A DNA stretch of 64,000 nt from Roseateles_C aquae (GTDB lineage: Bacteria > Pseudomonadota > Gammaproteobacteria > Burkholderiales > Burkholderiaceae_C): the NCBI RefSeq assembly GCF_032337115.1, contig NZ_JAVXZY010000004.1, positions 124,001 through 188,000 of the forward strand, read 5' to 3'. The position numbers and the translations under genes were made by a program. Below, in pieces: positions 61,167 to 64,000 of this stretch. The notes under the pieces were generated by a model. That model ran no database searches. It saw only the letters and a list, made by a program, of their open reading frames with translations, and had not been told where the DNA came from. Position 1 is the first letter of the stretch. Each line of letters opens with the position of its first letter.

Positions 61167-62264
61167 ATGAAACAAAAACTGCTGGCGCTGCTGCGCGCCA
61201 ATCCCTTTCTGAGCCAGCAGGAACTGGCGGCGCAGCTGGGCCTGTCGCGGTCGGCGGTGGCCGGGCACCTGGCGGCGCTGACACGTGAACGGCGCATCCT
61301 CGGCCGCGCCTATGTGCTGCCCGGCGAGCAGGCCATCGTCTGCATCGGCGGCATCAATATCGATCGCAAGCTGCGCACGCTGGAACCCCTGCAGCTGGGC
61401 ACCTCCAACCCGGCCAGCTTGAGCGAAACGCCGGGCGGTGTGGCCCGCAATGTGGCCGAAAACCTGGCGCGGCTGGGTCAGCCGGTGCAACTGCTCAGCG
61501 CCGTGGGCGACGATGCCGCCGGGCGCAACCTCTTGGCCCAGGCCGAGGCCTGCGGCATCCGCACCGAAGGCTGCCTGCGCGTCGCCGGCGCCCACACCGG
61601 CAGCTACACCGCCGTGCTGGATGCGCAGGGCGAGCTGGCGCTGGCGCTGGCCCATATGGACTTGTGCGAACGGCTGGACCCCGCCTTCCTGCGCCAGTGT
61701 GCGCCGCAGCGCGCGCAGGCCCGGCTGACGCTGATCGATCTGAACCTGCCGGCCGCCAGCGTCGCGCAACTCTTGCAGGACGCTCAGGCACCCGGCGCCG
61801 CGCCGCTGGTCGCCGTGGCGGTGTCGCAGCCCAAGATGGACCGGCTGCCCCAGGCGCTGACCGGCCTGGATCTGCTGATCCTCAACCGCGCCGAGCTGGA
61901 AACCGCCTGTGGCGGCACCCGGCTGCGCTCGGCCGCGGCGCTGCAACGCGCCTGGCAACAGCTGCAGCAACGCGGCTTGAAGCGGCTGATCGTCACCGAT
62001 GGCGAGCAGGGGCTGTGGTACAGCGACAGCCGCGAGCAGCTGCAAGCGCTGCCCGCCACACCGGTGCAAGTCCTTGACGTGACCGGCGCGGGCGATGCCT
62101 TTGCCGCTGGCGTTTGCGCCGCCCTGGTCCAGGATGCCGACGATCTTGCCGCCGCCTGCCGACTCGGCCAGCGCCTGGCCGCCCTGACGCTGCAAACCGA
62201 TGCCACCGTCCACCCCGAGCTCAGCCCCGCGCTGCTCGACGCCCCTCACCTCCCGTTGGCCTGA
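61167..62264 (+). CDS. psuK: PfkB-family pseudouridine kinase with N-terminal winged helix
   Basis: Protein of 365 residues. Residues 1-50 form a winged helix-turn-helix (LLRANPFLSQQELAAQLGLS, VAGHLAALTRERRIL). The remainder is a ribokinase-type enzyme (CIGGINIDRKL, SETPGGVARNVAENLARLG, and the catalytic DVTGAGDAFAAGVCAAL). With psuG encoded 21 bp downstream, the substrate is pseudouridine, phosphorylated to pseudouridine 5'-phosphate. The DNA-binding domain suggests that the kinase also regulates its own operon through the inverted repeat 9 bp before its ATG (inference). No clear ribosome site. Confidence 0.9.
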   Translation: MKQKLLALLRANPFLSQQELAAQLGLSRSAVAGHLAALTRERRILGRAYVLPGEQAIVCIGGINIDRKLRTLEPLQLGTSNPASLSETPGGVARNVAENLARLGQPVQLLSAVGDDAAGRNLLAQAEACGIRTEGCLRVAGAHTGSYTAVLDAQGELALALAHMDLCERLDPAFLRQCAPQRAQARLTLIDLNLPAASVAQLLQDAQAPGAAPLVAVAVSQPKMDRLPQALTGLDLLILNRAELETACGGTRLRSAAALQRAWQQLQQRGLKRLIVTDGEQGLWYSDSREQLQALPATPVQVLDVTGAGDAFAAGVCAALVQDADDLAAACRLGQRLAALTLQTDATVHPELSPALLDAPHLPLA

Positions 62265-62285
62265 AGCCAGGCCTGAAGCCACGCC

Positions 62286-63233
62286 ATGAAGCAGCACACC
62301 CACCCTCTTGAGTTTTCGGCCGAAGTGGCCCACGCCCGCGCGCTCGGCCAGCCCATCGTTGCGCTGGAGTCGACCATCATTTCCCACGGCATGCCCTACC
62401 CGCAGAACGTGCAGACCGCCCGTGAGGTCGAGGCGCTGATCCGCGCCGAAGGCGCCGTGCCGGCCACGATTGCCATCATCGGCGGCAAGATCCGCATCGG
62501 GCTGTCTGACGAAGAGCTGGAACTGCTCGGCCAGTCCAGCGATGCGATGAAGGTCAGCCGCCGCGACCTGCCCTATGTGCTTGCCACCGGCCGGCTCGGC
62601 GCCACCACCGTGGCCGCGACGATGATCTGTGCCGCGCTGGCCGAGATCCCGGTCTTCGTGACCGGCGGCATCGGTGGCGTGCACCGCGGCGCCGAGACCA
62701 GCTTTGACATCTCTGCCGATCTGCAGGAATTGGCGCGTACCTCAGTGGCCGTCGTCTGCGCCGGCGCCAAGAGCATCCTGGACATCGGCCTGACGCTGGA
62801 ATACCTGGAGACCCATGGCGTGCCGGTGATCAGCATGGGCCAGGACAACTTCGCGGCCTTCTACACGCCGGACAGCGGCTTCAGGGCCGATTTCCGCATC
62901 GACGATCCAGCCCAGCAGGCCGAGTTCCTGCGCTGCAAATGGGCGTTGGGGCTGGCCGGCGGGGTCGTCATCAGCAACCCGGTGCCGGCCCAGCAAGCGA
63001 TGCCACGCGCCGAGATCGACGCCATCACCGCGCAGGCGCTGCAGGAGGCCGCTGCCCAAGGCATCAGCGGCAAGGCCGTTACGCCATTTCTGCTGGCCCG
63101 CATCAAGGCGCTGACCGGTGGTCGCAGCCTGGCCACCAATATTGCCCTGGTCAAGCACAACGCACTGGCTGGCGCGCGGCTGGCCTGCGCCTTGCAGCAC
63201 AAACCAACTATGGACTTCACCAAGGCGCAATAA
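62286..63233 (+). CDS. psuG: Pseudouridine-5'-phosphate glycosidase
   Basis: Protein of 315 residues that cleaves the C-C glycosidic bond of pseudouridine 5'-phosphate to uracil and ribose 5-phosphate. Family signatures are strong: ALESTIISHGMPYPQN, KVSRRDLPYVLATGRLGATT, VFVTGGIGGVHRG with the metal-site residues, and VVCAGAKSILDIG with the catalytic Lys. It forms a two-gene catabolic operon with psuK. Confidence 0.96.
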   Translation: MKQHTHPLEFSAEVAHARALGQPIVALESTIISHGMPYPQNVQTAREVEALIRAEGAVPATIAIIGGKIRIGLSDEELELLGQSSDAMKVSRRDLPYVLATGRLGATTVAATMICAALAEIPVFVTGGIGGVHRGAETSFDISADLQELARTSVAVVCAGAKSILDIGLTLEYLETHGVPVISMGQDNFAAFYTPDSGFRADFRIDDPAQQAEFLRCKWALGLAGGVVISNPVPAQQAMPRAEIDAITAQALQEAAAQGISGKAVTPFLLARIKALTGGRSLATNIALVKHNALAGARLACALQHKPTMDFTKAQ

Positions 63234-63301
63234 GAAACCAGCTGACGCAGGCTAAGCTGTGCGACCCACCTGATTTGCCCAACCCAGGAAGTCCACGCAG
63301 C

Positions 63302-64000
63302 ATGCGCAGCCCGATTGCCCGACTCAGCGTTCTTGTTCTCGTACTTGCCGGCGGCGGCTGGTGGTGGAAGCACAAACAGGCCGCCGAGCCCAATGCTGCC
63401 GATGCCGCCAAGGCCGCGGCGCCAGCGGCTTCAGGCGCCTCGGGTGCAGCCGGCAAGGGCGGACCACAAGCAGTCGGTGTGCTCAAGGCGCTGCTGCAGG
63501 ACGTGCCGGTGACGCTGGAAGCCAGCGGGACGGTGACCGCTCTGCGCAATGTCGATCTGCGTGCCCAGACCACCAGCACCGTGCGCGAGGTGCTGCTGAA
63601 GGACGGCGATGCGGTGCGCCAGGGTCAGGTCTTGCTGCGCTTTGACGACCGCGCCGACCGCGCCAACCTGGACAAGGCGCGCGCCCAGCTGGCGCGCAGC
63701 AAGGCTCAGCTGGGTGATCTGGAACGCCAGTACCGCCGTGCCCAAGAACTGCGGGCGCAAAACTTCGTCGCGCAAAACGCCGTCGATACCGCGCTGACGA
63801 ATCTCGAGGCGCAGCGCGCCCAGCTGCTGTCCGACGAGGCTGCGCTGCAATCGGCCAGCGTGGCTTTGAGCTACAACGAGCTGCGCGCACCGCTGGCCGG
63901 GCGCGTCGGCACGGTCAATGTCGTGGCCGGCAGCCTGGTGCAGGCCAGCGCTGCGGCCACGCCGCTGCTGGGCATTGCGCAGATCAACCCGATCGGCGTG
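63302..64000 (+). CDS. RND efflux periplasmic adaptor subunit (partial, runs off the window)
   Basis: The first 233 codons are visible with no stop. An N-terminal anchor (ARLSVLVLVLAGGGWWW) and an Ala/Gly-rich linker precede the lipoyl-like half motif (GTVTALRNVDLRAQTTSTV, LLKDGDAVRQGQVLLRFDD). A coiled-coil hairpin (DKARAQLARSKAQLGDLERQ and following) then returns to ELRAPLAGRVGTVNVVAG. This is the MdtA/AcrA type of adaptor. An RND pump gene is expected just beyond the window. Confidence 0.92.
   Translation, partial: MRSPIARLSVLVLVLAGGGWWWKHKQAAEPNAADAAKAAAPAASGASGAAGKGGPQAVGVLKALLQDVPVTLEASGTVTALRNVDLRAQTTSTVREVLLKDGDAVRQGQVLLRFDDRADRANLDKARAQLARSKAQLGDLERQYRRAQELRAQNFVAQNAVDTALTNLEAQRAQLLSDEAALQSASVALSYNELRAPLAGRVGTVNVVAGSLVQASAAATPLLGIAQINPIGV

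Noticed and set aside
61092..62684. 530-codon open frame antisense to psuK and psuG
   Set aside because: Both plus-strand genes have full catalytic motifs; the antisense text has none.
1..64000. tRNA, rRNA, CRISPR arrays, phage or transposase genes
   Set aside because: None was recognised on either strand. No IS ends or integrase motifs were seen, so there is no direct sign of how the NRPS operon arrived between the amino-sugar genes.

Overview
The window is 64 kb of very GC-rich DNA with dense, mostly co-directional genes. Gene content points to a betaproteobacterium of the order Burkholderiales, probably a Roseateles/Mitsuaria/Rubrivivax-like genus. Three things support this: the trp genes in the order trpE-trpG-trpD-trpC with a gph-type phosphatase nearby, a GntR-controlled GlcNAc operon with a TonB receptor and a flavin 'tryptophan halogenase', and the codon bias. 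This is inference from gene content; no rRNA or other marker lies in the window.

Layout. (1) 400-7282, plus strand: a TonB-dependent receptor, a flavin-dependent halogenase-like protein, a DUF6445 protein, a GNAT acetyltransferase and a ChbG/HpnK-type deacetylase. (2) 43295 down to 7254, minus strand: one long, mostly translationally coupled biosynthetic operon. In order it encodes an MbtH-like protein, an acyl-CoA dehydrogenase, a flavin monooxygenase of the acyl-CoA dehydrogenase fold, a stand-alone A-PCP protein, a C-A-PCP-C-A-PCP NRPS, a KS-AT-KR-ACP-C-A-PCP hybrid, a 4560-residue NRPS of three modules plus E plus a terminal C-like domain, an MFS exporter, an aromatic-hydroxylase-type FAD monooxygenase, and the ruin of a phosphopantetheinyl transferase. 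(3) 52353-43629, minus strand: a GlcNAc/chitooligosaccharide operon (GlcNAc kinase, GntR regulator, nagA, SIS-type deaminase, GH3 hexosaminidase, AmpG-like transporter, GH16-like protein, NagX-like membrane protein). (4) 58611-52632: trpE, trpG, ltaE, trpD, trpC, ung, preceded by a candidate Trp leader peptide. (5) 59031-64000: a chalcone-isomerase-like secreted protein, gph, a lone PAS-type protein, psuK, psuG and the start of an RND efflux adaptor.

Two observations stand out. First, an 11-bp-spaced direct repeat (two ACCA cores 11 bp apart, flanking consensus ATACCARTKWARTACCAR) occurs at nine non-coding places: before the receptor, before the halogenase, twice before the GNAT/deacetylase pair, three times at the GlcNAc operon that encodes the GntR regulator, and twice in the promoter region of the NRPS operon. 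The simplest reading is that one GlcNAc-responsive regulator controls both amino-sugar uptake and the NRPS/PKS metabolite. Second, the last adenylation domain of the 4560-residue NRPS is interrupted between core motifs A8 and A9 by a complete GNAT-like acyltransferase domain. Interrupted A domains are known mainly with methyltransferases.

The assembly line reads as seven amino-acid positions and one reduced malonate unit, so a statine-like segment is likely. By-eye specificity codes suggest aromatic residues at three positions and Ala at one. No thioesterase is present; release is probably by the terminal C-like domain.
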